A stretch of DNA of 39,501 nucleotides. It comes from Tepidimicrobium xylanilyticum. GTDB lineage: Bacteria; Bacillota; Clostridia; Tissierellales; Tepidimicrobiaceae. Below the pieces are notes generated by a model. The model saw only the letters and a list, made by a program, of their open reading frames with translations, ran no database searches and was not told the origin of the DNA. Positions 24,390 to 32,663 of the stretch are shown piece after piece; positions within the stretch are counted from its first letter, which is position 1; each line of letters starts with the position of its first letter. The translations under genes were made by a program, and so were the position numbers. The DNA lies in assembly GCF_900106765.1 (NCBI RefSeq), contig NZ_FNNG01000018.1, forward strand, positions 1 through 39,501, written 5' to 3'.

Positions 24390-26489
24390 ATGAACAAATG
24401 GAAAATAGCTTTATCCTTTTTATTGATTTTTACATTTCTAGCTACACCAGCATTAGCAGCAAATAATGACAAGATTACAGTTAGCATGGATGGAAAAAGT
24501 TACTCTGTAAAGGAAATACCAGTGGTAATAGACGGACAAGCTATATATTCTGATATTCCTACCTTTATACATCCTGTATTGGACTATACATTAGTTCCCA
24601 TTAGGTTTTTGGTAGAGCGCTATGGGGCAGAAGTTAACTGGGATCAAAAGACTAAGACTGCTACAGTATTACATGAAGGCAAGGAGATAAAGATAACCAT
24701 TAATAGTGAATATATCTATGTAGATGGAGAAAAAAGGGATATTGTAGGAGGAACTACACCAAAGCTAGTTACGTTTTCAAATAAGGAATCCAGAACCATG
24801 GTGCCTTTAAGAGTAGTATCAGAAGCTTTAGGGTTTGAAGTTGGTTGGGATAGAGTGAATAGATTACCCTACATAAATACCAATAGAAGCGAGGAAGAGA
24901 ATGGGAATGAAAATATCAATAAAAAGGTGATAAGCAATGTAATCGTAGGAAAAGGCAGTACAAATATTCCTAAAATAACTATAGCAGGAAATGAAGAATT
25001 AAATTACACGACTACAGTACTCAAAGACCCTAATCGATTAGTTATAGATTTAGAAGATGCAGTATTGGATTTGAAAGACAATATCTCTTTTGAAGGTGGA
25101 GTGGGAAAGATAGAAGTAAATAGCTATCCTATTGAGCAGGTTAGTATATCCCAATTTTCATCCTCACCAGATATGGTAAGAATTGTAGTTAATTTAATGG
25201 AAGAAAGGGATTTTGATATATTTTCTAGTGATGATGGCAAATCTCTTACCCTATCCTTTGTAAATAGAGTAAAAGGAATTGAAAGCCAGTTAGTAGATGG
25301 TAAAGAGGCTCTGATTATACACAGTGCAGAAAAACCAGAGGTCAAAACCTTTAATCTGTTTAATCCAACCAGAATAGTGATTGATTTGTTGGACTCCTCG
25401 TTGGAAGGAGGAACCTATTTTAGTTATGATTATAACATTGGATTCATTAAAGGAATAAGGGTATCTCAATTTAAACCAGACGGCCTATATAAAGCGGAGG
25501 ATAGAATAGTTAGACTGGTATTAGATATTAAAGAGGGGATTTCAGATCCCAATGTTAGCATCGATTGGAGAGATAATAATTTAATAGTTATTCCACAGAC
25601 CAGTTTAGGAGAGGTAATAGATTACTTTACAGATGGTAAGGATAGATTGGTAACCATTAATGCTAAAGAGAAGACCGGTTATGATATAGAATATGCTAGG
25701 GAAGATAACATAATGATAATAACCATGCCTTCAAAAGTACTAGATATAGAAGAAGGCTATATGAATATTGGAGATGGTTTAATTAATGATATTACTTTAA
25801 GTAAAGAAGACCTTTTAGCAAAGATAACCATCAAATTTAGAAGAGGTGTGGAATATAGGATTCTATCTGATGAAATAGATGAAAAAATTTCATTAAGTTT
25901 TAATAGAGCTGAGAGTGTAAAGCCTTCCGATAGGATTATAGTCATAGACCCAGGACATGGAGGTTCAGATCCTGGTGCAGTTCATAATGGTACTAAAGAA
26001 AAAGATGTAAATTTAAAGGTGTCATTAAAACTTAATGATAGATTATGTGAGTTAGGCTATAATACCATAATGACAAGGGATAGTGATATATCAGTAGAGC
26101 GGAAAGAAAGAGCCATGATTGCAAATTATCACAATGCAGATTTATTTATAAGTATTCATTCAAATTCCTATACTGCCAGCCCAAATGTTTCAGGCATACA
26201 GGTGTTGTACCACGCTCATGACAAAGCTAAAGTAAAGAAGGAAGAAACCGTAGCCCTTGCAAAGATTATGTTAGAGGAATTGGTTAAAGGGACAGGAGCA
26301 GCGGATAAAGGAATAATACCTAGGGAAAGGACTGTAGTCATAAGAGATACTGAAATGCCATCAGTTTTAATTGAGTTAGGTTTTCTTACTAATGAAAAGG
26401 AGGCCCAACTACTAAATGATGATGAATATCAAAATATCCTAGTTGAATCAATTATAAAGGGTATAGAAAAATACTTCGATTTATATTAA
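24390..26489 (+). CDS. N-acetylmuramoyl-L-alanine amidase, AMIN and Amidase_3 domains
   Basis: 699-residue exported cell-wall hydrolase. A signal peptide (LLIFTFLATPALAA, cut near residue 24) leads to a copper-amine-oxidase-N-like domain (about 33-165, VPIRFLVERYGAEVNWDQKTKTATV with a second half VPLRVVSEALGFEVGWD), common in clostridial surface proteins. AMIN-type cell-wall-targeting beta domains cover roughly 190-510. The Amidase_3 zinc catalytic domain is about 515-695: IDPGHGGSDPGA (zinc His), KEKDVNLKV (zinc Glu), FISIHSN (second zinc His), and catalytic Glu in IELGFLTN. It cuts the MurNAc-L-Ala bond in growth, division or sporulation. Monocistronic: promoter at 24311, terminator at 26495. 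Confidence 0.94.
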   Translation: MNKWKIALSFLLIFTFLATPALAANNDKITVSMDGKSYSVKEIPVVIDGQAIYSDIPTFIHPVLDYTLVPIRFLVERYGAEVNWDQKTKTATVLHEGKEIKITINSEYIYVDGEKRDIVGGTTPKLVTFSNKESRTMVPLRVVSEALGFEVGWDRVNRLPYINTNRSEEENGNENINKKVISNVIVGKGSTNIPKITIAGNEELNYTTTVLKDPNRLVIDLEDAVLDLKDNISFEGGVGKIEVNSYPIEQVSISQFSSSPDMVRIVVNLMEERDFDIFSSDDGKSLTLSFVNRVKGIESQLVDGKEALIIHSAEKPEVKTFNLFNPTRIVIDLLDSSLEGGTYFSYDYNIGFIKGIRVSQFKPDGLYKAEDRIVRLVLDIKEGISDPNVSIDWRDNNLIVIPQTSLGEVIDYFTDGKDRLVTINAKEKTGYDIEYAREDNIMIITMPSKVLDIEEGYMNIGDGLINDITLSKEDLLAKITIKFRRGVEYRILSDEIDEKISLSFNRAESVKPSDRIIVIDPGHGGSDPGAVHNGTKEKDVNLKVSLKLNDRLCELGYNTIMTRDSDISVERKERAMIANYHNADLFISIHSNSYTASPNVSGIQVLYHAHDKAKVKKEETVALAKIMLEELVKGTGAADKGIIPRERTVVIRDTEMPSVLIELGFLTNEKEAQLLNDDEYQNILVESIIKGIEKYFDLY

Positions 26490-26494
26490 TATAT

Positions 26495-26525
26495 TAGCGG
26501 AGCCATACTCCGCTATTTATTATTT
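26495..26525 (+). terminator. Rho-independent terminator after amidase
   Basis: TAGCGGAG pairs exactly with CTCCGCTA around CCATA, followed by TTTATTATTT. Confidence 0.85.
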
Positions 26526-26536
26526 GAGGTGATTTT

Positions 26537-27067
26537 ATGAGTTTTTTAACAGGTTATCTATTTATATTTCTGGCCAGGGTGTCAGATGTTACTTTAGCTA
26601 CTATTAGGATGTTGATGGTAGTACAAGGAAGGAAAATTCAAGCTGCAATTATAGGATTTTTTGAAGTGTCCATTTATGTTACAGCTCTAAGTAAGGTAGT
26701 CAGCAATTTAGATAATCCAATAAATCTATTTGCCTATGCTTTTGGATTTGCTTGTGGTAATTTATTAGGAGTAACCATCGAAAACAAAATAGCTTTAGGA
26801 AAGCTATCAACTCAGGTTATATTAAAAGGTGCTAATGGCGATAATGAAAAGCTAATAATGGATTTAAGGGAAAAAGGTTTTGGTGTAACTACTCTTGAAG
26901 GTTATGGGAGAGAAGGCTCTAGAGAAATACTTCAAATTGTCATTAATAGGAAGGACTTAAATCGATTAAAAGAGATAGTTTATTCCTATGATAGAGATGC
27001 CTTTATAATGGCTAATACTATTAGCCCAGTTAGTGGAGGCTACTTTTCGTCCATCAAAAAGAAATAA
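26537..27067 (+). CDS. UPF0316-type membrane protein (DUF5698 plus DUF2179)
   Basis: 176 residues. The N-terminal half has three hydrophobic segments (about 4-22, 33-53, 63-82), with RVSDVTLATIRMLMVVQGRK and FFEVSIYVTALSKVV as in DUF5698. The C-terminal half (about 95-170) is a soluble DUF2179 domain: EKLIMDLREKGFGVTTLEGYGREG and IVINRKDLNRLKEIV, ending DAFIMANTISPVSGG. DUF2179 may bind a small ligand, but no function is established that I can state. GAGGTG precedes the ATG. The gene is flanked by a terminator and by the GerMN lipoprotein gene on the same strand. Confidence 0.88.
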   Translation: MSFLTGYLFIFLARVSDVTLATIRMLMVVQGRKIQAAIIGFFEVSIYVTALSKVVSNLDNPINLFAYAFGFACGNLLGVTIENKIALGKLSTQVILKGANGDNEKLIMDLREKGFGVTTLEGYGREGSREILQIVINRKDLNRLKEIVYSYDRDAFIMANTISPVSGGYFSSIKKK

Positions 27068-27127
27068 ATAATCATAGTATCCCTTAACCTCTAATATAAT
27101 GTAATAAAACATGGAGGGAGGTAAGGG

Positions 27128-28150
27128 ATGGAAAATAGAAGGATTATATTAATTTTATTAATATTGGTACTAGCTATAACCATAGTAAGCTGTAAAGGTA
27201 AGGGAGGTTTTAAAAAACTTTTTTCAAAGGATGATGAAATTGAAATAATAAGGTCTGATGAGGATTATGAGTTCGAAATAACTGAAGATGATGGGATGAG
27301 GAAGACTGTATTATATTTTAAGGATAAACAAGGATTATTGGTACCTTTGATGAGGAAGATCCCATGGGAAGAAGGAATTGGGAAGCTGGCCTTAAGGAAT
27401 ATGATTGATAGTCCAGAATTGAGAGAAACATTAGGACCTACTGGACTTTTGCCTATTATACCAGCAGGTACGGAAATCAGGGGAATGGCAATAGACGACG
27501 AAACAGGACTATGTAAAGTAGATTTTAGTAGAGAAGTATTAAATTATGAAACGGAAAAAGATGAGGAGAACTTGATCAAAGGAGTAGTATATACTTTAAC
27601 GGAATTTCAAGCTATTGATGAAGTACAGTTTTTAGTTGAAGGGGAAGTTTTGCCTACATTTAAATTCGGTTACGATACATCTAATCCTATTAGAAGAGAA
27701 AACATCAATTTAGTTGGGAATTTAGATGAACAAAGGTCTAAAGTAGTAGTTTATTATAAAGGGAATAATTTTGAAGAGGATTTTGAGTACTTTGTTCCCG
27801 TTACTATACCTACATTATCACCAGTGCCAAACATATATACTGCCTTAGAAACTTTGTTTGATGGTGTTCCTGAAGAGCTTAGTCTTAGTTCTGAAATACC
27901 ACCAGGGGTTAGTTTCCATGGGGTAGATATCAAAGATGGAATTGCCTATGTGGATATTTCCTTTGACTATGGTGAACCTCCTAATGATAACCGAGTATTT
28001 AATAATATGGCCAAAAATATAGGTCTTACATTGAGTGAATTTAGCCAGATAGAACGAGTGGAGCTTTTGATTGATGGAAAGACTTTAGATGAAGCAGGTA
28101 TAGATATCTATATAGATTCTACAATACCCGCCTTTGCCAATGAGTATTAA
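27128..28150 (+). CDS. Lipoprotein with two GerMN domains
   Basis: 340 residues. The signal peptide ends in TIVSC (Cys23), so the protein is lipid-anchored. Two GerMN domains are visible, about 55-180 (KLALRNMIDSPE...LLPIIPAGTEIRGMAIDDETGLCKVDFSREVL) and about 205-325 (ALETLFDGVPEE...IPPGVSFHGVDIKDGIAYVDISFDY), each ending in a V-E-L/F-L-V-[ED]-G pattern. The family includes Bacillus GerM, needed for sporulation and germination. Together with the amidase it supports a spore former. GGAGGTAAGGG precedes the ATG. A terminator overlaps the stop codon. Confidence 0.88.
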   Translation: MENRRIILILLILVLAITIVSCKGKGGFKKLFSKDDEIEIIRSDEDYEFEITEDDGMRKTVLYFKDKQGLLVPLMRKIPWEEGIGKLALRNMIDSPELRETLGPTGLLPIIPAGTEIRGMAIDDETGLCKVDFSREVLNYETEKDEENLIKGVVYTLTEFQAIDEVQFLVEGEVLPTFKFGYDTSNPIRRENINLVGNLDEQRSKVVVYYKGNNFEEDFEYFVPVTIPTLSPVPNIYTALETLFDGVPEELSLSSEIPPGVSFHGVDIKDGIAYVDISFDYGEPPNDNRVFNNMAKNIGLTLSEFSQIERVELLIDGKTLDEAGIDIYIDSTIPAFANEY

Positions 28151-28180
28151 GCTGTCTAATAGGCAGCTTATTTTATTATA
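28148..28180 (+). terminator. Rho-independent terminator overlapping the GerMN gene stop
   Basis: TAAGCTGTC (including the TAA stop) pairs with GGCAGCTTA around TAATA, followed by TTTTATTATA. Confidence 0.85.
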
Positions 28181-28299
28181 TAATAGATTATGTATGGAAA
28201 ATGGCATATAAATTTGCTAAAATAATATTAGTCTTTTTGGGTAATAATTAGTAAATAAATATTTTATAAAAGATATTACAATTACTAAGGGAGAAAAGT

Positions 28300-28911
28300 A
28301 TGAATAGAAGAAGACTTATATTATCTACTGGAAATATCAATAAAGTTGAAGAAATAAAAGATATTTTAAAGGATTTACCTTTGGATGTATTATCTAAAAA
28401 AGATTTGGGGCTAGGCTCTATTGAAGTAGAAGAAAATGGGGATACTTTAGAAGAAAATGCAATAATAAAGGCTAAGAGTTTAGCCAACATGGTAGATGGA
28501 ATGGTAATGGCAGATGATAGTGGATTATTTGTCAATTATTTAAATGGTGAACCTGGAGTACATTCAGCTAGGTATGCTGGAATAAATGCAAGGGACGATG
28601 AAAACAATATTAAACTATTAAATAGGCTTAAAGGAGTTCCTTTAGAGAAGAGGGATGCTTATTTTAAGACTGTAATTGTTCTGGTGACTGAAAAGGGTGA
28701 AGTAATTACAGTTACAGGAAAATGTGAAGGATATATTGGATTTGAACCCAAAGGAGAAGAAGGTTTTGGCTATGATCCTTTATTCGTTGTAAAAGGGTAC
28801 GATAAAACCTTTGCTGAATTGGGAGAGGAGATAAAGAATAAGATCAGTCATAGGGCTAGAGCCTTAAATAAGCTAAAGATAGAAATGAAAAAAATATTAG
28901 AGGATGATTAG
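28300..28911 (+). CDS. rdgB: XTP/dITP diphosphatase (RdgB/HAM1 family)
   Basis: 203 residues. It hydrolyses deaminated purine nucleoside triphosphates (ITP, dITP, XTP) to monophosphates plus pyrophosphate, keeping them out of DNA and RNA. Diagnostic motifs: STGNINKVEEIKDIL (substrate/phosphate binding, about residues 7-21), EENGDTLEENAIIKA, MADDSGLFV (catalytic Asp, about 69-77), GEPGVHSARYAG, GFGYDPLF, and SHRARALNKL at the end. Family length is 190-205, so it is complete. GGGAG precedes the ATG. The next start codon (28913) lies one base past its stop, so the two are coupled, as in many Firmicutes. Confidence 0.95.
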   Translation: MNRRRLILSTGNINKVEEIKDILKDLPLDVLSKKDLGLGSIEVEENGDTLEENAIIKAKSLANMVDGMVMADDSGLFVNYLNGEPGVHSARYAGINARDDENNIKLLNRLKGVPLEKRDAYFKTVIVLVTEKGEVITVTGKCEGYIGFEPKGEEGFGYDPLFVVKGYDKTFAELGEEIKNKISHRARALNKLKIEMKKILEDD

Positions 28912-28912
28912 T

Positions 28913-29392
28913 ATGAAAATAGCAGTGGTGAGCGATACTCATGGAAAAACGAAGGAATTTATAAACAAGGTTTTGGATATGGGAAATATAGACTTAATAT
29001 TCCATTTGGGGGATTATGTAGAAGACGGCCTTGAAATTGAGAAGCATACGGGAATTGAAACCAAAATAGTAAAGGGTAATGGAGATTTTTTCTATTCTGG
29101 TTTTACAGAAGATGAGGTATTGGAAATTAAGGGTAGAAGAATATTCTTAACCCACGGACATAAATACAGAGTTAGATTTGGAATAAGCAATCTTTTATAT
29201 AGGGGAGAGGAATTAAAGGCCGATATAATCCTTTATGGACATACTCACATCTCGACAATTTTGAATGAATCTGGTATAATAATAATGAACCCAGGTAGTC
29301 CGACTATGCCAAGAGGCTTTAATGGAAAGAAAACCTTTGGACTAATGGAGATTGGGGAAGATGTAATAATAAAAATTGTAGAATTAGAATAA
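28913..29392 (+). CDS. YfcE/MJ0936-type metallophosphodiesterase
   Basis: 159 residues. A calcineurin-like phosphoesterase with all metal motifs: SDTHG (near 7), HLGDYVED (D/E around 33), GNGD (replacing the common GNCD/GNH), THGHKYR and YGHTH near 110-115. Members act on small phosphodiesters, and the cellular substrate is not known. I chose ATG 28913 (AGAGGA upstream); ATG 28904 lies inside the rdgB coding sequence. Co-transcribed with rdgB. A consensus tRNA promoter starts 5 bp after its stop, and no terminator separates them. Confidence 0.9.
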   Translation: MKIAVVSDTHGKTKEFINKVLDMGNIDLIFHLGDYVEDGLEIEKHTGIETKIVKGNGDFFYSGFTEDEVLEIKGRRIFLTHGHKYRVRFGISNLLYRGEELKADIILYGHTHISTILNESGIIIMNPGSPTMPRGFNGKKTFGLMEIGEDVIIKIVELE

Positions 29393-29397
29393 AACTG

Positions 29398-29426
29398 TTG
29401 ACAATTGATAAATAATCTGATATAAT
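29398..29426 (+). promoter_or_regulatory. Consensus sigmaA promoter of the tRNA operon
   Basis: TTGACA (29398-29403), exactly 17 bases, then TATAAT (29421-29426): both boxes match consensus fully. It lies 33 bp upstream of the first tRNA and fits a strong stable-RNA promoter. Confidence 0.93.
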
Positions 29427-29459
29427 TTCATATTGTCAGTCGGTATTCGCAACAGTGAT

Positions 29460-29533
29460 GCGGGTGTAGCTTAGTGGTAAAGCACTGGCTTCCCAAGCCA
29501 GCCACGAGGGTTCGATTCCCTTCATCCGCTCCA
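29460..29533 (+). tRNA. tRNA-Gly(CCC)
   Basis: Cloverleaf with acceptor GCGGGTG paired to CATCCGC, an anticodon stem CTGGC/GCCAG around loop TTCCCAA (anticodon CCC), a T-loop TTCGATT and encoded CCA. One G-T pair each in the acceptor and T stems. Confidence 0.92.
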
Positions 29534-29553
29534 AGGAGAATTAAAGACTGTTT

Positions 29554-29630
29554 GCACCTATAGCTCAGTTGGATAGAGCAACGGACTTCTAATCCGTGTG
29601 TCGGGGGTTCGAATCCTCCTAGGTGCACCA
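29554..29630 (+). tRNA. tRNA-Arg(TCT)
   Basis: 77 nt. Acceptor GCACCTA/TAGGTGC, anticodon loop TTCTAAT (TCT), T-loop TTCGAAT, encoded CCA. Confidence 0.95.
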
Positions 29631-29636
29631 ATATGT

Positions 29637-29714
29637 GGTGGATATGGCCTAGTTGGTTAAGGCGCCAGATTGTGGCTCTGGAGATCGTGGGTTCGAATCC
29701 CATTATCCACCCCA
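29637..29714 (+). tRNA. tRNA-His(GTG)
   Basis: Acceptor GTGGATA/TATCCAC, anticodon loop TTGTGGC (GTG). An extra encoded G (29637) faces discriminator C (29711), the G-1:C73 identity pair of bacterial tRNA-His. CCA encoded. Confidence 0.95.
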
Positions 29715-29723
29715 TTTTTATTT

Positions 29724-29799
29724 GACCCATTAGCTCAGGCGGTAGAGCACCTGACTTTTAATCAGGGTGTCCGGCGTTCGAGTCGCCGATGGGTCACCA
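29724..29799 (+). tRNA. tRNA-Lys(TTT)
   Basis: 76 nt. Acceptor GACCCAT/ATGGGTC, anticodon loop TTTTAAT (TTT), T-loop TTCGAGT, encoded CCA. Confidence 0.95.
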
Positions 29800-29806
29800 A
29801 TATTAT

Positions 29807-29890
29807 GCGGGAGTGGCGGAACTGGCAGACGCGCTAGACTTAGGATCTAGTGTCTTTGACGTGGGGGTTCAAGTCCTCTCTCCCGCACCA
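29807..29890 (+). tRNA. tRNA-Leu(TAG)
   Basis: 84 nt with the long variable arm of class II tRNAs. Acceptor GCGGGAG/CTCCCGC, anticodon loop CTTAGGA (TAG), T-loop TTCAAGT, encoded CCA. Last tRNA of the operon. Confidence 0.95.
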
Positions 29891-29900
29891 TATACAAGGA

Positions 29901-29929
29901 ATTGGCCTAGGCCAATTTATTTTTTTTGG
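29901..29929 (+). terminator. Terminator of the tRNA operon
   Basis: ATTGGCC and GGCCAAT form a perfect 16-base palindrome (29901-29916) followed by TTATTTTTTTT. The T-run sits directly before the GGAGGGG of the next gene, so readthrough could feed that gene. The core TGGCCTAGGCCA also occurs in the 54-bp palindrome at 69-122. Confidence 0.85.
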
Positions 29930-29936
29930 AGGGGAA

Positions 29937-30746
29937 ATGAAGGTGAAACTAATAGGCATATTTGGATTATTCCTAGTGGGGATTTTTATATATAACTATA
30001 TCCAAATAAGCAAATTTTTTATTAATAAATTAAGCTTCCAAACCAATAAATTATCTAAAAGCTTAAGGATCACCCAGATTTCTGATTATCATTCAAATAA
30101 CTTAATTAATAAAAAAAGGTTATTAGATGAAATATCCCAATTTAATCCTCATATTATAGCCTTAACTGGGGATATTATAGATAGTAGGGCTGAAGAAATT
30201 TATCCTACTTTGGATTTAATAAAGGAGTTAACAAAAATAAATTCAAATATTTACTTTGTAATTGGGAACCATGAATTGAGAAATATAAATGGGAACACAT
30301 TTATTGAAAATCTAAAGGAAGTAGGAGTTACCGTATTAGATAATGAGAATACTATTATTCAGATAGAAGATGAAAAGGTGAATATTTGTGGTTTAAGTTT
30401 TTTTGCTACTAAAGAAGATTATGAGAATATTTTGGCGAAAATAAATAAAGATTATTTTACTCTATTGCTTTCCCATTCACCTAATAGGATTATACGTTAT
30501 ACCAAAGGTATTGAGGATTTAATACTTACAGGACATACCCATGGAGGACAAGTAAGATTACCCATAATTGGAGCTATAGTTTCATCAGGGCAAGGGCTTT
30601 TCCCTAAATATGATAAAGGGGTTTTTAATATTAAGAACACCATATTATATATAGATAGTGGTTTAGGAAACAGCCTTTTTCCAATAAGATTTTTTAATAG
30701 AGTACAGATTTGCAATATAACCATTGAATCTACTAAGAATAGCTAA
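29937..30746 (+). CDS. Membrane-anchored metallophosphoesterase (YkuE/YaeI-like)
   Basis: 269 residues. I placed the start at ATG 29937 with GGAGGGG seven bases upstream; the longer open frame would run into tRNA-Leu. An N-terminal helix (about 4-22) anchors the protein. The calcineurin-like metal motifs follow: ISDYHSN (a variant of SDLH), LTGDIID, VIGNHELRN and LTGHTHGGQVRLP. Relatives such as YaeI and LpxG act on lipid-linked phosphates or pyrophosphates, so an envelope substrate is possible but unproven. The gene lies between the tRNA operon and the tRNA-Arg that carries the prophage junction. Confidence 0.88.
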   Translation: MKVKLIGIFGLFLVGIFIYNYIQISKFFINKLSFQTNKLSKSLRITQISDYHSNNLINKKRLLDEISQFNPHIIALTGDIIDSRAEEIYPTLDLIKELTKINSNIYFVIGNHELRNINGNTFIENLKEVGVTVLDNENTIIQIEDEKVNICGLSFFATKEDYENILAKINKDYFTLLLSHSPNRIIRYTKGIEDLILTGHTHGGQVRLPIIGAIVSSGQGLFPKYDKGVFNIKNTILYIDSGLGNSLFPIRFFNRVQICNITIESTKNS

Positions 30747-30752
30747 AAACAT

Positions 30753-30781
30753 TTGACCAAAGATTGAATTCGATTTATAAT
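30753..30781 (+). promoter_or_regulatory. SigmaA promoter of tRNA-Arg(TCG)
   Basis: TTGACC (30753-30758), 17-base spacer, TATAAT (30776-30781), 16 bp before the tRNA. Confidence 0.85.
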
Positions 30782-30796
30782 AATAATAGAATACAA

Positions 30797-30873
30797 GCAC
30801 CCGTAGCTCAGTTGGATAGAGTCGCTGACTTCGAATCAGTTGGTCGGGGGTTCGAGTCCCTCCGGGTGCACCA
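30797..30873 (+). tRNA. tRNA-Arg(TCG), prophage integration site
   Basis: 77 nt. Acceptor GCACCCG/CGGGTGC, anticodon loop TTCGAAT (TCG), T-loop TTCGAGT, encoded CCA. A tyrosine integrase gene reading toward it lies 118 bp downstream, so the tRNA 3' part is the probable attL core. Confidence 0.95.
30845..30873. other. Probable attL core (3' end of tRNA-Arg)
   Basis: Tyrosine integrases of this kind usually recombine within the T-arm or acceptor end of a tRNA gene. The matching attR copy would lie beyond this window, so the exact core limits cannot be set here. Confidence 0.5.
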
Positions 30874-30877
30874 ATTG

Positions 30878-30918
30878 AAACCTTGTAATTATAATGGTTA
30901 CAAGGTTTATTTATTTTT
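30878..30918 (+). terminator. Terminator after tRNA-Arg(TCG)
   Basis: AAACCTTGTAA (30878-30888) pairs exactly with TTACAAGGTTT (30898-30908), followed by ATTTATTTTTT. Depending on the crossover point, this may be chromosomal or prophage DNA. Confidence 0.85.
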
Positions 30919-30941
30919 TGATGATGGTTTACATAATACAC

Positions 30942-30963
30942 ATTTGGGGACAAATTGGGGACA
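30942..30963. repeat. Tandem 11-bp repeat beside the attachment site
   Basis: ATTTGGGGACA and AATTGGGGACA lie head to tail, 69 bp past the tRNA and 28 bp before the integrase stop. Spacing of one helical turn suits a protein-binding site, possibly integrase arm-type sites. Confidence 0.55.
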
Positions 30964-30990
30964 GATTTGAGAAAAAATAATAAAATGCAT

Positions 30991-32181
30991 TTATTTTGCA
31001 TCTTTTTTTGTTCCTTTCCCAAACATTATCTCTTCCATTTTATCAGCTGCAACTTTGTCAGCAGATTTTAATGCATGAGAGTATATATTTAACGTAGTAG
31101 ATGTATTAGAGTGTCCTAATCTTGCAGATAATGCCCTTATATTCAGTCCTGCATTAATTAGCATAGTTGCAGATGTATGTCGTAACTGATGAAATGTTAT
31201 CTTTTTTAATCCTTTTCTTTTTAGAAAGTCATTAAACCATTTTGAAGGTGTTGATGGATGCATAACCTTTCCATTCCATTGGGTAAATACAAAGTTTTCT
31301 TCAAAGTTATCATCGCCTTCCCATTTTTCTCCACAGTTTAACCTTTTTTCTTTTTCTTCTTTTTCATGGATTTTAAGTATCCTCATAGCAGGTTCGGGCA
31401 TTGCTATAATTCTATTAGATTCATCAGTCTTTGGTTCTTTAGTAAAAGTCCCTTCTTTAGGCAAATATTGATTAGCTTGTTCTATCTTTATGGTATTGTT
31501 TTCAAAATCAACATGCTTCCACTGTAAACCCATTAATTCTCCTAGCCTAAATCCAGATGCCATAGTAACTAAAATAGCACATACATATTTTGTCGCTTCT
31601 CCTTCCAAAGCTTTCATAAGCTTATCTATGTCCTCTTCATCGTAATATTGGACCCTAGGCTTTTCAGTTTTAGGAGGATCTACTCTTACAACAGGGTTAT
31701 CACTTAATATTTGCCACTTAACAGCGTCATTGAACATCTTTCTTAATAATCTATGGTAATGCATTATTGAGTTGTTTGAAAGCTTGCCTTCCCTCTGCAA
31801 TGCTTTGTAGAAGTCTAATATATGAACAGGTTTAATCTTATTTAGTTTCATATGTCCAAAGAAGGGCAACATCCTAAGCTCTAACAGTCTTTCATATTCA
31901 TAAATAGTTTTTGGAGCCAGGTTAGGTCTTGCATAATCATCTAACCATTTATTTGTATATGACTTAAATGTTAACCTAGAAGGTTCAATAAAATTATCCC
32001 CTTCTATTTCTGCTACGAATTTAGCCAATTCCTTTTCCGCTTCTTTCATCCTTGCAGCTTCAGTTTTGCCTTGAACCCTAATAGTTTTTCGATACCTTTT
32101 TCTCTTGCCACCTGAACCAGTGCCCATAGATACAGTTAGCCTATAACTGTTTTCGCCACGTTTCTCTATAGATCCAGTCAT
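30991..32181 (-). CDS. int: Tyrosine recombinase, phage integrase
   Basis: 396 residues. N-terminal arm-binding domain (about 1-60, GSIEKRGENSYRLTVSMG), SAM-like core-binding domain (about 70-165), and catalytic domain (about 175-380). All catalytic residues are present: Arg212 in SGFRLGELMGL, Lys near 251, His331 and Arg334 in HQLRHTSATM, His357 in LGHSN and nucleophile Tyr367 in TLNIYSHAL. It reads toward tRNA-Arg(TCG), the classic attL arrangement. Its start overlaps the ImmA-like stop by four bases. A weak hairpin in the last codons (ATGCA...TGCAT near 30985-31001, A/T-rich flanks) may end the leftward operon. Confidence 0.95.
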   Translation of the reverse strand: MTGSIEKRGENSYRLTVSMGTGSGGKRKRYRKTIRVQGKTEAARMKEAEKELAKFVAEIEGDNFIEPSRLTFKSYTNKWLDDYARPNLAPKTIYEYERLLELRMLPFFGHMKLNKIKPVHILDFYKALQREGKLSNNSIMHYHRLLRKMFNDAVKWQILSDNPVVRVDPPKTEKPRVQYYDEEDIDKLMKALEGEATKYVCAILVTMASGFRLGELMGLQWKHVDFENNTIKIEQANQYLPKEGTFTKEPKTDESNRIIAMPEPAMRILKIHEKEEKEKRLNCGEKWEGDDNFEENFVFTQWNGKVMHPSTPSKWFNDFLKRKGLKKITFHQLRHTSATMLINAGLNIRALSARLGHSNTSTTLNIYSHALKSADKVAADKMEEIMFGKGTKKDAK

Positions 32182-32639
32182 AACATCATCCTTTCTAAAT
32201 TTAAAGATTCCAAACTATCTTCTGATATATATAAAGCTTTAGCAATTTGCTCTACAGTATATCCTTCAAAATCAACACTATTTATTTTAATATTCAGCAA
32301 TTTTAGAGCAAAATAATTAGCTTGTCTTTCTAGTTTGCTTTTGTTTATGAGATCTTTTTTGAATGCAGCAGTATAAATCTCTGTATGTAATAAAGCATGT
32401 CCAAGTTCATGAGCTAAAACAAACTTCTCGTATTGATAGGGAAGGCCGTCTCTAATGAATACCACTTCTAAATCAGAATAATCTCTAATATATAAAGCAT
32501 CATTTTCTTGAAGAATAGGGTTATCTTTGTCTGTTTTTACTATTTCTATATTTAGAGAATTGCATATTTCATATATGTCTCTAGAATTACAGTATTCTAC
32601 TATTCCATCAGTATATTCATCTATCCAGGAATAATTCAT
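32178..32639 (-). CDS. ImmA/IrrE-type metallopeptidase
   Basis: 153 residues from the start at 32639, chosen because AAAGGGG sits seven bases upstream; the open frame could begin at 32678 but without a site. The zinc motif HELGH is at residues 77-81 (FVLAHELGHALLHTE), and the downstream segment LERQANYFALKLL supplies the third-ligand region. In ICEBs1, ImmA cleaves the repressor ImmR to release the element from silence. The XRE repressor in the same leftward operon (33949-34344) is the probable target. Its stop overlaps the int start by four bases. Confidence 0.9.
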   Translation of the reverse strand: MNYSWIDEYTDGIVEYCNSRDIYEICNSLNIEIVKTDKDNPILQENDALYIRDYSDLEVVFIRDGLPYQYEKFVLAHELGHALLHTEIYTAAFKKDLINKSKLERQANYFALKLLNIKINSVDFEGYTVEQIAKALYISEDSLESLNLERMML

Positions 32640-32663
32640 ACATTTACCCCTTTCAATGTAAAG

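Noticed and set aside
29428..29730. 100-codon minus-strand frame and similar frames through the tRNA operon (also 29789-29995 plus)
   Set aside because: They read antisense or sense through tRNA genes; the peptides are the usual tRNA artefacts.
30764..30970. 68-codon plus-strand frame across tRNA-Arg(TCG)
   Set aside because: It is a conceptual translation of the tRNA gene (the VAQLDRVADFESVGRGFESL-type artefact) and has no ribosome binding site.
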